This document shows, one piece after another, positions 37,137 through 46,891 of a stretch of DNA of 54,327 nt; positions within the stretch are counted from its first letter, which is position 1, and each line of letters starts with the position of its first letter. Position numbers and translations under genes: made by a program. Source of the DNA: an uncultured Burkholderiales bacterium. Lineage in GTDB: Bacteria > Pseudomonadota > Gammaproteobacteria > Burkholderiales > Burkholderiaceae. The notes under the pieces were generated by a model. The model was not told the origin of the DNA, searched no databases, and saw nothing but the letters and a program-made list of their open reading frames with translations. The stretch is from NCBI GenBank assembly GCA_946480465.1, contig CAMLJY010000044.1:1-54327 (forward strand). The letters are read 5' to 3'.

Positions 37137-37232
37137 GATCGATGTGTGGTCTGACAGTCAGGCGGGTTTATACGGCAAAGCCTGTGCCCGCGGCCGCACG
37201 CGCCGCGAAGGCCGGGTCGGGCCGGCGGGAAA

Positions 37233-37751
37233 TCAGAACTTGTAGCTGACGCCCAGGCGCACCACCGGCTGCAGGCGCAGCTCGCGCAGCGCATTGCTGA
37301 AGGCCATGTCGCCATTGAAGGCGCGGCCCAGTTGCCCGACGGCGCCGGGGTTCTGTGCCGCGACACCGACGTCGGCGCTGAAGCCCCAGTCGCCCTTCAG
37401 CCCGGAGCCGGCGTAGCCGATGCCGAGGTAAGGCCAGGCACTGCGATTGTCCTGGCCCAGCACGGACGAGCGCGGGTTCAGCAGCAGGCCGCTGGTCAGT
37501 CGCAGGCCGCTGGTCTGGCCGAACTTCAGCGTTTCGAGGTGGTAGTCGCTGAGCAGGCGCGTCATCTGAACGACGCTGGACTGGCCCAGGGGCTGGCCGG
37601 CCCACTGGCCGTAGACGGGGGCGGTGTCGATCTCGATGCGCGCGTGCCAGCGCGTCTGGCCCAGGGCTTCGGGTGGCGCGGTCAGGCCCTTGCCGGCGCT
37701 GAAAGCGGGCAGAGCGGACAAGCCCAGAACCACTGCAAGCGTCCATCGCAT
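37233..37751 (-). CDS. Putative outer-membrane barrel protein
   Basis: A 172-residue secreted protein not assigned to a named family. It begins with a signal peptide (MRWTLAVVLGLSALPAFSAG) and ends with the aromatic C-terminus GVSYKF that is typical for outer-membrane barrels. Alternating hydrophobic strands are seen at PYLGIGYAGSGLKGDWGFSADVGV and RLQPVVRLGVSYKF. GAGGAG stands 6 bases before ATG 37751, so the longer frame start at 37814 is not favoured. It lies between prmC and grxD, interrupting an otherwise housekeeping cluster. Confidence 0.72.
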   Translation of the reverse strand: MRWTLAVVLGLSALPAFSAGKGLTAPPEALGQTRWHARIEIDTAPVYGQWAGQPLGQSSVVQMTRLLSDYHLETLKFGQTSGLRLTSGLLLNPRSSVLGQDNRSAWPYLGIGYAGSGLKGDWGFSADVGVAAQNPGAVGQLGRAFNGDMAFSNALRELRLQPVVRLGVSYKF

Positions 37752-37835
37752 GGTCGTCTCCTCGAAGCGGGCCGTGCTGCAAATACTACGCCGCTTGCCG
37801 GGTTTCGTGCGCATGTGGAGGGGCTCCTTCCCGCG

Positions 37836-38705
37836 TCATTTTTCATTCGTCGCGACGGCCCCACGCAGTGCCTCCGGCAGGCCGTGGCGACCCCCGCTGC
37901 AGCGCGCGTGGCCGGCCAGGTCATGCCGGCTCTGGACCTCGTCGAAGCCGGCCGCTCGCAGCAGGGCGCGCACCGCCTCGGCCTGGTCCCAGCCGTGCTC
38001 CAGCAGCAGCCAGGCGCCGGGCAGCAGCCGCCCGGGTGCCCCTGCGACGATGGTGCGGATCGCGTCCAGGCCGTCTCCACCCGGGGTCAGGGCCATGCGC
38101 GGCTCGTGGCGCAGCACGGCCAGGTGCGGGTCGTCACCGGCGATGTAGGGGGGGTTCGAGACGGCCAATGCAAAGCGACGGTCCGGGACCGCGGACCACC
38201 AGTTGCCGATGCCGAAGTCGACGCCCAGGCCGAGGCGGTTTGCATTGCCGCGCGCGACGTCCAGCGCTTCGGCGCTCAGGTCGGTGGCGGTGACCTGCGC
38301 GGCCGGGCAGCGGTGGGCGATGGCCAATGCCACGGCGCCGCTGCCGGTGCCGAGGTCGATGACGGCGGGGCGGTCCTCGGGGGACTGCGGCAGCAGCTCG
38401 AGCGCCCAGTCGACCAGCGTCTCGGTGTCCGGGCGTGGGTCGAGCACGGCCGGACCGACCTGCAGCGGCAGGCCGTGGAACTCGCGCACGCCGGTCAGGT
38501 AGGCGTGCGGCACCCCGTCCGCGCGGCGGCGTGCGTCGACCTCGAAGCGGGCCAGCACGTCGGCGGCGAGCGGGTCGCTGTCGTGGGCGAGCAGCCAGGC
38601 GCGGTCGCGCGCCAGGTGGTGGGACAACAGCAGCTGCGCGTCCAGCCGGTCCAGGCCCAAGGCGCGCGCCGCCGCCAGCGCCTCGGCCACCGTGCGGGCG
38701 TTCAT
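37836..38705 (-). CDS. prmC: Protein-(glutamine-N5) methyltransferase PrmC
   Basis: A 289-residue methyltransferase that methylates the GGQ glutamine of release factors RF1 and RF2, using S-adenosylmethionine. The SAM-binding stretch VIDLGTGSGAVALAIAH and the catalytic NPPY motif (LAVSNPPYIAGDDP, near 183-187) are clear. The N-terminal helical domain (DAQLLLSHHLARDRAWLLAH) precedes it. It starts three bases after the prfA stop, which encodes its substrate RF1. Confidence 0.96.
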   Translation of the reverse strand: MNARTVAEALAAARALGLDRLDAQLLLSHHLARDRAWLLAHDSDPLAADVLARFEVDARRRADGVPHAYLTGVREFHGLPLQVGPAVLDPRPDTETLVDWALELLPQSPEDRPAVIDLGTGSGAVALAIAHRCPAAQVTATDLSAEALDVARGNANRLGLGVDFGIGNWWSAVPDRRFALAVSNPPYIAGDDPHLAVLRHEPRMALTPGGDGLDAIRTIVAGAPGRLLPGAWLLLEHGWDQAEAVRALLRAAGFDEVQSRHDLAGHARCSGGRHGLPEALRGAVATNEK

Positions 38706-38707
38706 GC

Positions 38708-39790
38708 TCAGGCCGCGCCTTCGAGGGCGGCCAGCTGCGCCTGGGCCTGCGCGAACTTCAGCGCGGCGACTACGTCATCGAGCTCGCCGTCCATGATGGC
38801 GCCGAGCTTATACAGCGTTAGGTTGATGCGGTGGTCCGTCAGCCGGCCTTGGGGGAAGTTGTAGGTGCGGATGCGGTCCGAGCGGTCGCCGGTGCCGACC
38901 AGGCTCTTGCGCGTGGCTGCTTCCTTGGCTTCGCGTTCGCCGCGTTCCTTGTCGCGCAGGCGCGCCAGCAGCACGGCCATGGCCTTGGCCTTGTTGCGGT
39001 GCTGCGAGCGGTCGTCCTGGCATTCGGCCACGATGCCCGTGGGCAGGTGGGTGATGCGGATTGCCGAGTCGGTCTTGTTGACGTGCTGGCCGCCGGCGCC
39101 GCTGGCGCGGAAGGTATCGATGCGCAGCTCGCTGGGGTTGATCGTGACCTCGGCCTGTTCGTCGGGCTCGGGCATGACCGCGACGGTGCAGGCGCTGGTG
39201 TGGATGCGGCCTTGCGATTCGGTCTCGGGCACGCGCTGCACGCGGTGGCCGCCCGATTCGAACTTGAGCTGGCCGTAGACCGCGTCGCCTTCCACCCGCA
39301 GCACCAGTTCCTTGTAGCCGCCGAGGTCGGAGGCGCTCTCGCTCATCACTTCGGTGCGCCAGCCGCGGCGCTCGCAGAAGCGCAGGTACATGCGCGCCAG
39401 GTCGGCCGCAAAGAGGGCGGATTCCTCGCCGCCGGTGCCGGCGCGGATCTCGACGAAGGCGTTGCGTGCGTCATCGGGGTCGCGCGGCAGCAATGCGGTC
39501 TGCAGCTCGGCATGCAGGCGCTCGATGTCGGCTTGCGCAGCGCTGATCTCGTCGCGCGCCATCTCGGCCATCTCGGGATCGGCCAGCATCTCGCGCGCCG
39601 TGGCCAGGTCCGCTTCGCGCTGCTCATAGGCGTGGAAGCGTTCGACGACGGATGCCGCCTCGGACTGCTCGCGGGCCACTTGGCGATAACGCTGGATGTC
39701 AGCGGTGAGCTGCGGGTCCGCCAGGTGTGCATCCAGCTCGGCGAGCCGCATGCCGAGGCGTTGCAGTTGGTGGCGCAGGGCGTCTTTCAT
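38708..39790 (-). CDS. prfA: Peptide chain release factor 1
   Basis: A 360-residue RF1, which recognises UAA and UAG stop codons. The catalytic GGQ motif is near residue 233 ([19 protein letters not shown]), and the codon-recognition region is in the [19 protein letters not shown] stretch. It ends with the family QLAALEG-type tail. It sits between hemA and prmC, an arrangement conserved in proteobacteria, and precedes prmC by two bases. Confidence 0.96.
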   Translation of the reverse strand: MKDALRHQLQRLGMRLAELDAHLADPQLTADIQRYRQVAREQSEAASVVERFHAYEQREADLATAREMLADPEMAEMARDEISAAQADIERLHAELQTALLPRDPDDARNAFVEIRAGTGGEESALFAADLARMYLRFCERRGWRTEVMSESASDLGGYKELVLRVEGDAVYGQLKFESGGHRVQRVPETESQGRIHTSACTVAVMPEPDEQAEVTINPSELRIDTFRASGAGGQHVNKTDSAIRITHLPTGIVAECQDDRSQHRNKAKAMAVLLARLRDKERGEREAKEAATRKSLVGTGDRSDRIRTYNFPQGRLTDHRINLTLYKLGAIMDGELDDVVAALKFAQAQAQLAALEGAA

Positions 39791-39853
39791 GGGGTGTGCA
39801 TGGTTCCACGGCCGCGCGCGGGTTCGGGCCGGCGCGGGCGCAGGGCAGCGAAG

Positions 39854-41152
39854 CTAGCGCTGGTCGTCCGCCGGGTTGCGCGCGGCCTGACGCAGGAAGA
39901 GGCGGGACACGGTGTCTGCCATCTGCTGCCGTTGGCTGCCTTCGCTGGCATGCAGTTCGGCCAGCGTACCGTGCAGCAGCTTCTGCGTCAGCCCGCGCGA
40001 CAGCGCGTCCAGCACGCTGTCGATGTCGGCGCCCTTGGCCAGCAGCTTGCGCGCGCGCGCGATCTCGGTGCCGCGCCACTCGTCGGCCTGCGCGTTCAGG
40101 GCCTGGATCAGCGGCACGCTGGCGCGCTGGTCCAGCCAGTGGCTGAAGCTGAGCACGCCGGCATCGATGATGGCCTCGGCCTGCGCCACGGCGGCCTGGC
40201 GCTTCTCGCCGGCGCTTTGCACGAGCGTCGACAGGTCGTCGACGGTGTAGAGATAGACGTCGTCCAGCGTGGCCACCTCGGGCTCGATGTCACGCGGCAC
40301 AGCGAGGTCGACCATGAACATCGGGCGATGGCGGCGAACCTTCAGCGCGCTCTTGACCGCGCCCAGGCCGATGATCGGCAACGTGCTGGCGGTGCAGGAG
40401 ACGATCGCGTCGAACTCGTGCAGGCGCTGCGGCAGGTCGGCCAGGCGGATGGCCTGCCCGCCGAAGCGGGAGGCCAGCTTCTCGCCGCGTTCCAGCGTGC
40501 GGTTGGCAATGGCCATGGCCTTGGGCGTGCGGGCGGCGAAGTGCGTGGCGACCAGCTCGATCATCTCGCCGGCACCGACGAAGAGCACACGGATGTCCTT
40601 CAGGTCTTCGAACAGCTGGGCCGCGAGGCGCACCGAGGCGGCCGCCATGCTGATGGAGTGCGCGCCGATCTCGGTGGAGCTGCGCACGTCCTTCGCGACG
40701 GAGAACGAACGCTGGAACAACTGGTGCAGCGTGGTGCCCAGCGTGCCGGCGGCGTCCGCCTCACGCACCGCCTGCTTCATCTGGCCCAGGATCTGCGGCT
40801 CGCCCAGCACCATGGAATCGAGGCCGGACGCGACACGGAAGGCATGCCGCGCGGCGTCGCGCTGCTCGAGCACGTAGGTGTGGTTGCGCAGTTGGTCGCC
40901 GCTGACGCCGCCGTGTGAAGCGAGCCAGTCGATCGCCGGTACCACCAGCGCGCGCACGGCCGTCGGTTCAGCGGCGACGTACAGCTCCGTGCGGTTGCAG
41001 GTGGACAGCAGTGCCGCCTCGGGCAGCGCGCGCCGCAGGCGTTCGCGGAAGGCGCGCAGCGCGGGCGAGAGCTGCTCGGGCGTGAATGCAAAGCGACCGC
41101 GCAGGTCCACCGGCGCGGTCACGTGGTTCAGGCCGAGGGCGAACACGCTCAT
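39854..41152 (-). CDS. hemA: Glutamyl-tRNA reductase
   Basis: A 432-residue enzyme that starts heme synthesis by reducing Glu-tRNA to glutamate-1-semialdehyde. The catalytic Cys52 is in [11 protein letters not shown], and the sequence [17 protein letters not shown] and the NADPH fold [17 protein letters not shown] are present. ATG 41152 gives [18 protein letters not shown], the usual beginning. A minus-strand TATAAT at 41168-41163 lies very near this start. prfA and prmC follow on the same strand. Confidence 0.96.
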   Translation of the reverse strand: MSVFALGLNHVTAPVDLRGRFAFTPEQLSPALRAFRERLRRALPEAALLSTCNRTELYVAAEPTAVRALVVPAIDWLASHGGVSGDQLRNHTYVLEQRDAARHAFRVASGLDSMVLGEPQILGQMKQAVREADAAGTLGTTLHQLFQRSFSVAKDVRSSTEIGAHSISMAAASVRLAAQLFEDLKDIRVLFVGAGEMIELVATHFAARTPKAMAIANRTLERGEKLASRFGGQAIRLADLPQRLHEFDAIVSCTASTLPIIGLGAVKSALKVRRHRPMFMVDLAVPRDIEPEVATLDDVYLYTVDDLSTLVQSAGEKRQAAVAQAEAIIDAGVLSFSHWLDQRASVPLIQALNAQADEWRGTEIARARKLLAKGADIDSVLDALSRGLTQKLLHGTLAELHASEGSQRQQMADTVSRLFLRQAARNPADDQR

Positions 41153-41162
41153 AGCGGTGCGA

Positions 41163-41168
41163 ATTATA
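41163..41168 (-). promoter_or_regulatory. Candidate -10 (TATAAT) for hemA
   Basis: Read on the minus strand this is a perfect TATAAT in a locally AT-rich patch. TTGCAG lies 13 bp upstream, which is too close for a standard -35, so the promoter may be weak or extended. A start of transcription 6-7 bases later would be only about 4 bases before the hemA ATG, meaning a nearly leaderless mRNA. The consensus match is direct; use as a promoter is inferred. Confidence 0.4.
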
Positions 41169-41254
41169 GAATTTGATGCTTCTGCAACCGCATTGAAGGG
41201 CTGGTCGGCATTGACGCAGCGCAAGCTGCGGCGGGCTGCCCCAAGTCCCCCTGA

Positions 41255-41539
41255 ATGGGCCCGCTCGACGCCATCTGGCACCTGTCCAACCTGATCGCTC
41301 CCGGAATTGGACTCGGCCTCATTGCCGCGTCGTTCGCCAAGCTGCTCTGGCGCCGTGAACTGGCCGCGGTGGCCTGGCGTCGCTTGGCCGGCTGGGCGGC
41401 TGCCGCGTCAACCGCCGCGCTGCTCGCGGGCCTCGTGATCACCGGCCGCGACGGCCGCATGGGCACCTACGGCGCCATGGTGCTGGCCTGCGCGGGGGCG
41501 CTGTGGTGGGTGGGCTTCCGCCGTCGCGGCGGTGCGTGA
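41255..41539 (+). CDS. Small conserved membrane protein
   Basis: A 94-residue protein with about three hydrophobic helices ([56 protein letters not shown]). It is encoded divergently from hemA and convergently to miaB. I do not recognise a named domain. The basic loop residues between helices ([18 protein letters not shown]) fit a small inner-membrane protein. No signal for its role is visible. Confidence 0.6.
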   Translation: MGPLDAIWHLSNLIAPGIGLGLIAASFAKLLWRRELAAVAWRRLAGWAAAASTAALLAGLVITGRDGRMGTYGAMVLACAGALWWVGFRRRGGA

Positions 41540-41545
41540 GGCGAA

Positions 41546-42904
41546 TCAGGCAGCGAGCGACGAGTCGGCCGTCATCACCTCGGCCCGCAGCGAATGCGGC
41601 AGGGCCTGGGTGATGCGCACGTCGATCAGCTGGCCCACCAGGCGCGCCGACAGCGGTCCGCCGTCGAAGTTGACGATGCGGTTGCACTCGGTGCGGCCCA
41701 TCAGCTCCTGCGCGTTCTTGCGGCTCGGCCCCTCGACGAGGATGCGCTGCACCGTGCCGACGCGGCTGGCGCTGATGCGCTGCACGTTCTCCTCGATCAG
41801 CGCCTGCAGCTGCTGCAGGCGTTCCAGCTTCAGCGACTGCGGCGTGTCGTCGTGCAGCGCGGCGGCGGGCGTGCCCGGGCGCGGGCTGAAGACGAAGCTG
41901 AAGCACGCATCGAAGCCGATGTCGCGGATCAATTGCAGCGACTTCTCGTGGTCCTCGGCCGTCTCGCCCGGGAAGCCGACGATGAAGTCGCTGGACAGGC
42001 TGATGTCCGGACGGATGGCCCGCAGCTTGCGGATCGTGCTCTTGTACTGCAGCGCGGTGTAGCCGCGCTTCATCGCCATCAGGATGCGGTCGGAACCGTG
42101 CTGCACCGGCAGGTGCAGGTGGTTCACCAGCTTGGGCAGGCGGCCGTAGGCCTCGACCAGGCGCTGGGTGAACTCGTTCGGGTGGCTGGTGGTGTAGCGG
42201 ATGCGCTCGATGCCGGGAATCTCATGGATCACGTCGAGCAGCAGCGCGAAGTCGGCGATCTCGCCGGTCGCACCCATCGCACCGCGGTAGGCATTGACGT
42301 TCTGGCCCAGCAGCGTGACTTCCTTCACGCCTTGCTCGGCCAGGTGCGCCACCTCGGCCAGCACGTCGTCGAAGGGCCGGCTCACTTCTTCGCCGCGGGT
42401 GTAGGGCACCACGCAGTACGAGCAGTACTTGGAGCAGCCTTCCATGATGGAAACGAAGGCCGTGGCGCCTTCGACCCTGGCGGGCGGCAGGTGGTCGAAC
42501 TTCTCGATCTCCGGAAAGCTGATGTCGACCTGCGGCCGCCCCTGCTTGGCGCGCTGCTCGATCAGCGCCGGCAGGCGGTGCAGGGTCTGCGGGCCGAACA
42601 CCACGTCGACGTAGGGCGCGCGCTCGATGATGGCCGCGCCTTCCTGGCTCGCGACGCAGCCGCCGACGCCGATGACCACGCCCTTGCTCTTCAGGTGCTT
42701 GACGCGGCCCAGGTCGGAGAACACTTTCTCCTGCGCCTTTTCGCGCACCGAGCAGGTGTTGAACAGGATCAGGTCCGCCTGCTCGGGATCGTTGGTGGGT
42801 TCGTAGCCTTCGGCCGCGTGCATCACGTCGGCCATCTTGTCGGCGTCGTACTCGTTCATCTGGCAGCCGAAGCTGCGGATGTAGACCTTCTTCGTCGTTG
42901 TCAT
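41546..42904 (-). CDS. miaB: tRNA-2-methylthio-N6-dimethylallyladenosine synthase MiaB
   Basis: A 452-residue radical-SAM methylthiotransferase that modifies A37 of some tRNAs. The N-terminal 4Fe-4S cluster uses Cys14, Cys51 and Cys83 ([27 protein letters not shown]). The radical-SAM cluster uses Cys157, Cys161 and Cys164 ([17 protein letters not shown]). The C-terminal TRAM domain follows ([12 protein letters not shown]). Length and order match the family. Its end faces the small membrane protein. Confidence 0.96.
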   Translation of the reverse strand: MTTTKKVYIRSFGCQMNEYDADKMADVMHAAEGYEPTNDPEQADLILFNTCSVREKAQEKVFSDLGRVKHLKSKGVVIGVGGCVASQEGAAIIERAPYVDVVFGPQTLHRLPALIEQRAKQGRPQVDISFPEIEKFDHLPPARVEGATAFVSIMEGCSKYCSYCVVPYTRGEEVSRPFDDVLAEVAHLAEQGVKEVTLLGQNVNAYRGAMGATGEIADFALLLDVIHEIPGIERIRYTTSHPNEFTQRLVEAYGRLPKLVNHLHLPVQHGSDRILMAMKRGYTALQYKSTIRKLRAIRPDISLSSDFIVGFPGETAEDHEKSLQLIRDIGFDACFSFVFSPRPGTPAAALHDDTPQSLKLERLQQLQALIEENVQRISASRVGTVQRILVEGPSRKNAQELMGRTECNRIVNFDGGPLSARLVGQLIDVRITQALPHSLRAEVMTADSSLAA

Positions 42905-42916
42905 GGCGCGTCCCCT

Positions 42917-43306
42917 TCAGCGTTTCGTCCAGGTCTGCGCGGACCAGTCGAAGAACCAGCGCTCGGCCTCGGCCGGGGTCTTGGGCCAGGGCTCGCGCTT
43001 CGCCTCGTCGGGGGTCAGCACCCACACGTCGCGCAGGTTGCCGCTGGCGTCGAGCGTGTAGTGCACGCGCAGCTTCTGGCCGACCAGCGAGCCGGACATC
43101 TGCAGCATGTTGTCCATGCCGCGGATCCGCGCGCCGGGCGACAGGCGCGCCGCGCCGTCGTTCAGCTTGACTTCGGGCGGCTGCAGGACGGTGAGGTCGC
43201 CGCGCAGCGCCTGGGCCGGGAACTGGCGCGGCAGCTGGGCATGGGCCGCACCAAAGGTGAGTGCACCCACGAGGGCGCCGAGAGCACAGCGGAGCATGGT
43301 GTTCAT
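42917..43306 (-). CDS. Secreted conserved hypothetical protein
   Basis: A 129-residue protein with a signal peptide (MLRCALGALVGALTFGAAHA) and no recognised enzyme motif. The mature part has FPAQALRGDLTVLQPPEVKLN and RIRGMDNMLQMSGSLVGQKLRVHYTLD, which suggest a short beta-rich domain, and a Trp-containing end (WFFDWSAQTW). The ATG could be 43306 or 43297; neither has a strong ribosome site. It lies 12 bp before miaB in the same direction, so probably co-transcribed. Function unknown. Confidence 0.75.
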   Translation of the reverse strand: MNTMLRCALGALVGALTFGAAHAQLPRQFPAQALRGDLTVLQPPEVKLNDGAARLSPGARIRGMDNMLQMSGSLVGQKLRVHYTLDASGNLRDVWVLTPDEAKREPWPKTPAEAERWFFDWSAQTWTKR

Positions 43307-43347
43307 CCAGGGGCTGTGGTGAAAGCCCCGGCATGGCCGGGGGAACG

Positions 43348-43381
43348 AAAAAGGCCCGAGCCTCGTCAGAGGGCTCGGGCC
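43348..43381 (-). terminator. Rho-independent terminator of tRNA-Met
   Basis: GGCCCGAGCC (43353-43362) pairs with GGCTCGGGCC (43372-43381) around a 9-base loop. On the minus strand the stem is followed by TTTTT (43352-43348), giving a classical intrinsic terminator 6 bases beyond the tRNA 3' end. Confidence 0.88.
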
Positions 43382-43387
43382 GGGATC

Positions 43388-43464
<77 letters not shown>

Positions 43465-43528
43465 AAGAGCCCGCGAGTATAGCGGCTTGTTTCCAGGGTC
43501 TGCAAAACGGCCCGCCACACGGACCTGC

Positions 43529-44653
43529 ATGTTCAGCTTTTTCAAGAAGAAGGCGCCGCCGCCCACCCCGGTTTTCACGATGGGCGAGACGCCCGCGGCG
43601 AACGTCACCGAGGCCCCCCGGGCGCGTCCCCCGGCCACCCCCGCACCCGAGAAACCGAAGGCCGCACCGCCAGCGCCGGCGGCGGTGCCGGCCCAGGTGG
43701 AAGCCGTCGACATGCGTGGCGGGCTGGCGGTGTTGTCGGCCGCCGTCGCCCCCACGCGTGAGCGCTGGATGGACCGGCTGCGCAGCGGCCTGCAGAAGAC
43801 CGGCGCCAGCATCTCGCAGGTCTTCGTCGGCACGAAGATCGACGAGCACCTGTACGAGGAACTCGAGGCCGCGCTGCTGATGGCCGATGCCGGCGTCAAG
43901 GCCACCGAGTTCCTGCTCGATGACTTGAAGCGGCGCGTGAAGGAAGCGAAGGCGACGGATCCGCAGCAGGTGAAGGCGCTGCTGGCCGATGCGATCACGG
44001 ACCTGCTGCAACCGCTGGCCAGGCCGCTGGTGGTCGGCGAGCACACGCCGACGGTGATCATGGTCGTCGGCGTCAACGGTGCCGGCAAGACGACGAGCAT
44101 CGGCAAGCTGACGCGCCACCTGGCCGACGCGGAGCAGACGGTGCTGCTGGCGGCGGCCGACACCTTCCGCGCGGCCGCGCGCGAGCAACTGGCCGTGTGG
44201 GCCGACCGCAATCGCGTCGAGATCATCAGCCAGGAAGGCGCCGATCCGGCGGCCGTGAGCTTCGATGCGGTGAGCGCAGGCAAGGCACGTGGCCGTGACG
44301 TCGTCATCGCCGACACCGCGGGCCGCCTGCCGACGCAGCTGCACCTGATGGAGGAGCTGAAGAAGATCCGCCGCGTGATCGGCAAGGCCGAACCCACCGC
44401 ACCGCACGAGGTCCTGCTGGTGGTCGACGGCAACACCGGCCAGAACGCGCTGACGCAGGTCAAGGCTTTCGACGATGCGCTGAAGCTCACCGGCCTGATC
44501 GTCACCAAGCTTGACGGGACGGCCAAGGGCGGGGTGCTGGCCGCCATCGCGCGCGAGCGGCCGGTGCCGGTCTACTTCATCGGTGTGGGCGAGAAGCTCG
44601 AGGACCTGGAGACCTTCGACGCGCGCGAGTTCGCGCAGGCCCTGCTCGGCTGA
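43529..44653 (+). CDS. ftsY: Signal recognition particle receptor FtsY
   Basis: A 374-residue GTPase that docks SRP-ribosome complexes at the membrane. It has a short acidic/Pro-Ala-rich A domain (about 1-75), the N domain helices, and the G domain with VGVNGAGKTTSIGKL, DTAGRLPTQ and TKLDGTAKGG. MFSFFKKK at the start, from ATG 43529, is a common FtsY N-terminus, so the earlier in-frame ATG at 43487 is not favoured. Its SRP partner gene ffh lies less than 1 kb downstream on the other strand. Confidence 0.96.
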   Translation: MFSFFKKKAPPPTPVFTMGETPAANVTEAPRARPPATPAPEKPKAAPPAPAAVPAQVEAVDMRGGLAVLSAAVAPTRERWMDRLRSGLQKTGASISQVFVGTKIDEHLYEELEAALLMADAGVKATEFLLDDLKRRVKEAKATDPQQVKALLADAITDLLQPLARPLVVGEHTPTVIMVVGVNGAGKTTSIGKLTRHLADAEQTVLLAAADTFRAAAREQLAVWADRNRVEIISQEGADPAAVSFDAVSAGKARGRDVVIADTAGRLPTQLHLMEELKKIRRVIGKAEPTAPHEVLLVVDGNTGQNALTQVKAFDDALKLTGLIVTKLDGTAKGGVLAAIARERPVPVYFIGVGEKLEDLETFDAREFAQALLG

Positions 44654-44660
44654 GCCACGA

Positions 44661-45350
44661 TCAGCGGGCCTGGGTTGGCACCAGCTCGAAGTCGTCGAAC
44701 AGCGCCGATGGCACCGGCTCCATCGTTGCATCGTCCTGCTGCTGGTCACCCTCGGCCAGGATCTCGGCCACTGGAATCAAGGGCATCGGCCGCGAACTGC
44801 CGGCGGGCATCGGCTGCGCTTCGCGCCCCTGCGCATGTCCGGTCAGCAGGGGAAGCAGCTGGTGACGGGCGAGCTGGATGTCCGGCAGGGCATCGGCCTG
44901 CCACGACAGCACCTTGATGCCGGCCTTGCGCAGCAGCGTCGTCATGCGCTCATGGCGGCGGCGGCTGTTGTCGCTGAGCTTGGCGGTGCGCACGTCGATC
45001 ACCGCGAGCACGCGCGAGCCGCTGTCGCACAACAGCAGGTCGGCGCTGAGTCCGCTGATGGCCTGCAGCCACTCCGACTGGCCGGTCTTGACGCTCAGGA
45101 AGCGGCTGAGGGGTACCTGCGCCAGCACCAGGTAGCCGGGCATCGCCTGCCTCAGCAGCGTGTGCGCCTGGCGTTCGGCCACGGTGAGTACCCGTGCCGG
45201 TACCGGCGTGTGCGCCAGCGCCGCGTCCTGCGCTTCCCGGCGGCTCGGCCGATGGGCGGGGCTGCGTCGGCGTCGGCCCGCCAGGTACGACAGCAGCAGG
45301 ACCAGCGCGGCGGCCAGGGCCAGGGCGGCGGTGGGGTCGAGGGACATCAT
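44661..45350 (-). CDS. Membrane-anchored DUF2726 protein
   Basis: A 229-residue protein with one N-terminal membrane span (ALALAAALVLLLSYLAG) and a cytoplasmic basic linker RRRRSP. The core matches DUF2726: LRQAMPGYLVLAQVPLSRFL, LSADLLLCDSGSRVLAVIDV, and RRRHERMTTLLRKAGIKVLSW. The DUF2726 fold is related to PD-(D/E)XK nucleases, and the Asp of AVIDV could be a nuclease-type residue, but no nuclease activity is shown. It is convergent with ftsY and shares the strand with ffh upstream. Confidence 0.8.
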   Translation of the reverse strand: MMSLDPTAALALAAALVLLLSYLAGRRRRSPAHRPSRREAQDAALAHTPVPARVLTVAERQAHTLLRQAMPGYLVLAQVPLSRFLSVKTGQSEWLQAISGLSADLLLCDSGSRVLAVIDVRTAKLSDNSRRRHERMTTLLRKAGIKVLSWQADALPDIQLARHQLLPLLTGHAQGREAQPMPAGSSRPMPLIPVAEILAEGDQQQDDATMEPVPSALFDDFELVPTQAR

Positions 45351-45469
45351 GTCCCGTTGTTCGGCCGATGGACGGGCGAACTGAAGGGTCGAATGGAGGG
45401 CGCAGCGTCAAACTGCTGCGACAAACGTATCCAAATGATTCGCCGCGGCGGCTGCTCTCGGCTTCGGTG

Positions 45470-46834
45470 TCAGCCGAGCATGCCTTTGAGGCCCTTCATG
45501 CCGCCCATGCGCTTCATCATCTTCATCAGGCCGCCGCCCTTCATCTTCTTCATCATTCCCTGCATCTGCTCGAACTGGTTCAACAGGCGGTTCACTTCCT
45601 GGACGTGAACGCCCGCGCCGGCGGCGATGCGGCGCTTGCGGCTCGCCTTCAGCAGTTCCGGCTTGCGGCGTTCGAGCGGCGTCATGGAATTGATGATGCC
45701 TTCCATGCGGCGGACGTCCTTCTCTGCCTTGTCCATGTCGACGTTGCCGGCCTTGGCGGTCAGTTGCGACGGCAGCTTGTCCATCAGGCCGGACAGGCCG
45801 CCCATCTTCTTCATCTGCGAGATCTGCATCAGGAAGTCGTTGAGGTCGAAGCCATCGCCGGACTTGACCTTCTCGGCCAGCTTCTGCGCGGCGTCGATGT
45901 CGACCGACTTCTGCACCTCCTCGACCAGCGCGACGATGTCGCCCATGCCGAGCACGCGGCCGGCGTGCCGCTCGGCGTCGAAGACCTCCAGCCCATCGAT
46001 CTTCTCGGAGATGCCGGCGAACTTGATCGGTGCGCCGGTGACCTGACGGACCGACAGCGCGGCGCCGCCGCGCGAATCGCCGTCGAGCTTGGTGAGCACG
46101 ATGCCGGTCAAGGGCAGGGCGTCCTTGAAGGCCTTGGCGGTGTTCACCGCGTCCTGGCCCTGCATCGCGTCGACGACGAACAGCGTTTCGACCGGCTTCA
46201 GCGTTGCATGCAGGTCGCGGATCTCGGCCATCAAGGCTTCGTCGATGGCGAGGCGACCGGCGGTGTCGACCAGCAGCACATCGAAGTAGTGGCGCTTGGC
46301 ATGGTCCAGCGCGGCCAGCGCGATGTCGTGCGGCTTCTGCTCGCCGCTGGAGGGAAACCACTCGGCACCGGCCTGCTTCGTCACCGTTTTCAGCTGCTCG
46401 ATGGCGGCCGGGCGGTAGACGTCGGCCGACACCGTCAGCACCTTCTTCTTGCGCCGCTCGATCAGGTGTTTGGCCAGCTTGGCGGTGGTGGTGGTCTTGC
46501 CGGCGCCCTGGAGACCGGCCATCAGCACGATCGCGGGCGGCTGCGTCGCCAGGTCGATATCGGCAATGCCCTCGCCCATCGTCGCGGCGAGCTCCTTGTG
46601 CACGATGCCGACCAGCGTCTGGCCCGGATTCAGCGAGCCGACCACTTCCTGGCCCAGGGCCTTCTCCTTCACGCGGGCGATGAAGTCGCGCACCACCGGC
46701 AGTGCGACGTCGGCCTCCAGCAGGGCCATGCGCACTTCGCGCAGCATGTCCTGCACGTTGCCTTCGGTGATGCGGGCCTGGCCGCGCATCGTCTTGACGA
46801 GGCGCGACAGGCGATCGGAGAGGGTGGAGGCCAT
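45470..46834 (-). CDS. ffh: Signal recognition particle protein Ffh
   Basis: A 454-residue SRP54-type GTPase that binds signal sequences and 4.5S RNA. The G domain shows AGLQGAGKTTTTAKL, DTAGRLAID, and TKLDGDSRGGAALS. The C-terminal M domain (about 300-454) is methionine-rich, ending with repeated GGMKGLKGMLG-type sequence. The length equals that of E. coli Ffh. It is transcribed divergently from the cytochrome-assembly-like gene across 57 bp. Confidence 0.96.
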   Translation of the reverse strand: MASTLSDRLSRLVKTMRGQARITEGNVQDMLREVRMALLEADVALPVVRDFIARVKEKALGQEVVGSLNPGQTLVGIVHKELAATMGEGIADIDLATQPPAIVLMAGLQGAGKTTTTAKLAKHLIERRKKKVLTVSADVYRPAAIEQLKTVTKQAGAEWFPSSGEQKPHDIALAALDHAKRHYFDVLLVDTAGRLAIDEALMAEIRDLHATLKPVETLFVVDAMQGQDAVNTAKAFKDALPLTGIVLTKLDGDSRGGAALSVRQVTGAPIKFAGISEKIDGLEVFDAERHAGRVLGMGDIVALVEEVQKSVDIDAAQKLAEKVKSGDGFDLNDFLMQISQMKKMGGLSGLMDKLPSQLTAKAGNVDMDKAEKDVRRMEGIINSMTPLERRKPELLKASRKRRIAAGAGVHVQEVNRLLNQFEQMQGMMKKMKGGGLMKMMKRMGGMKGLKGMLG

Positions 46835-46891
46835 CGCTGGGGGCAGCCGCGCAACGGGGCTGCCGCAGGCCGCGAAAGTACACTGTCTCGA

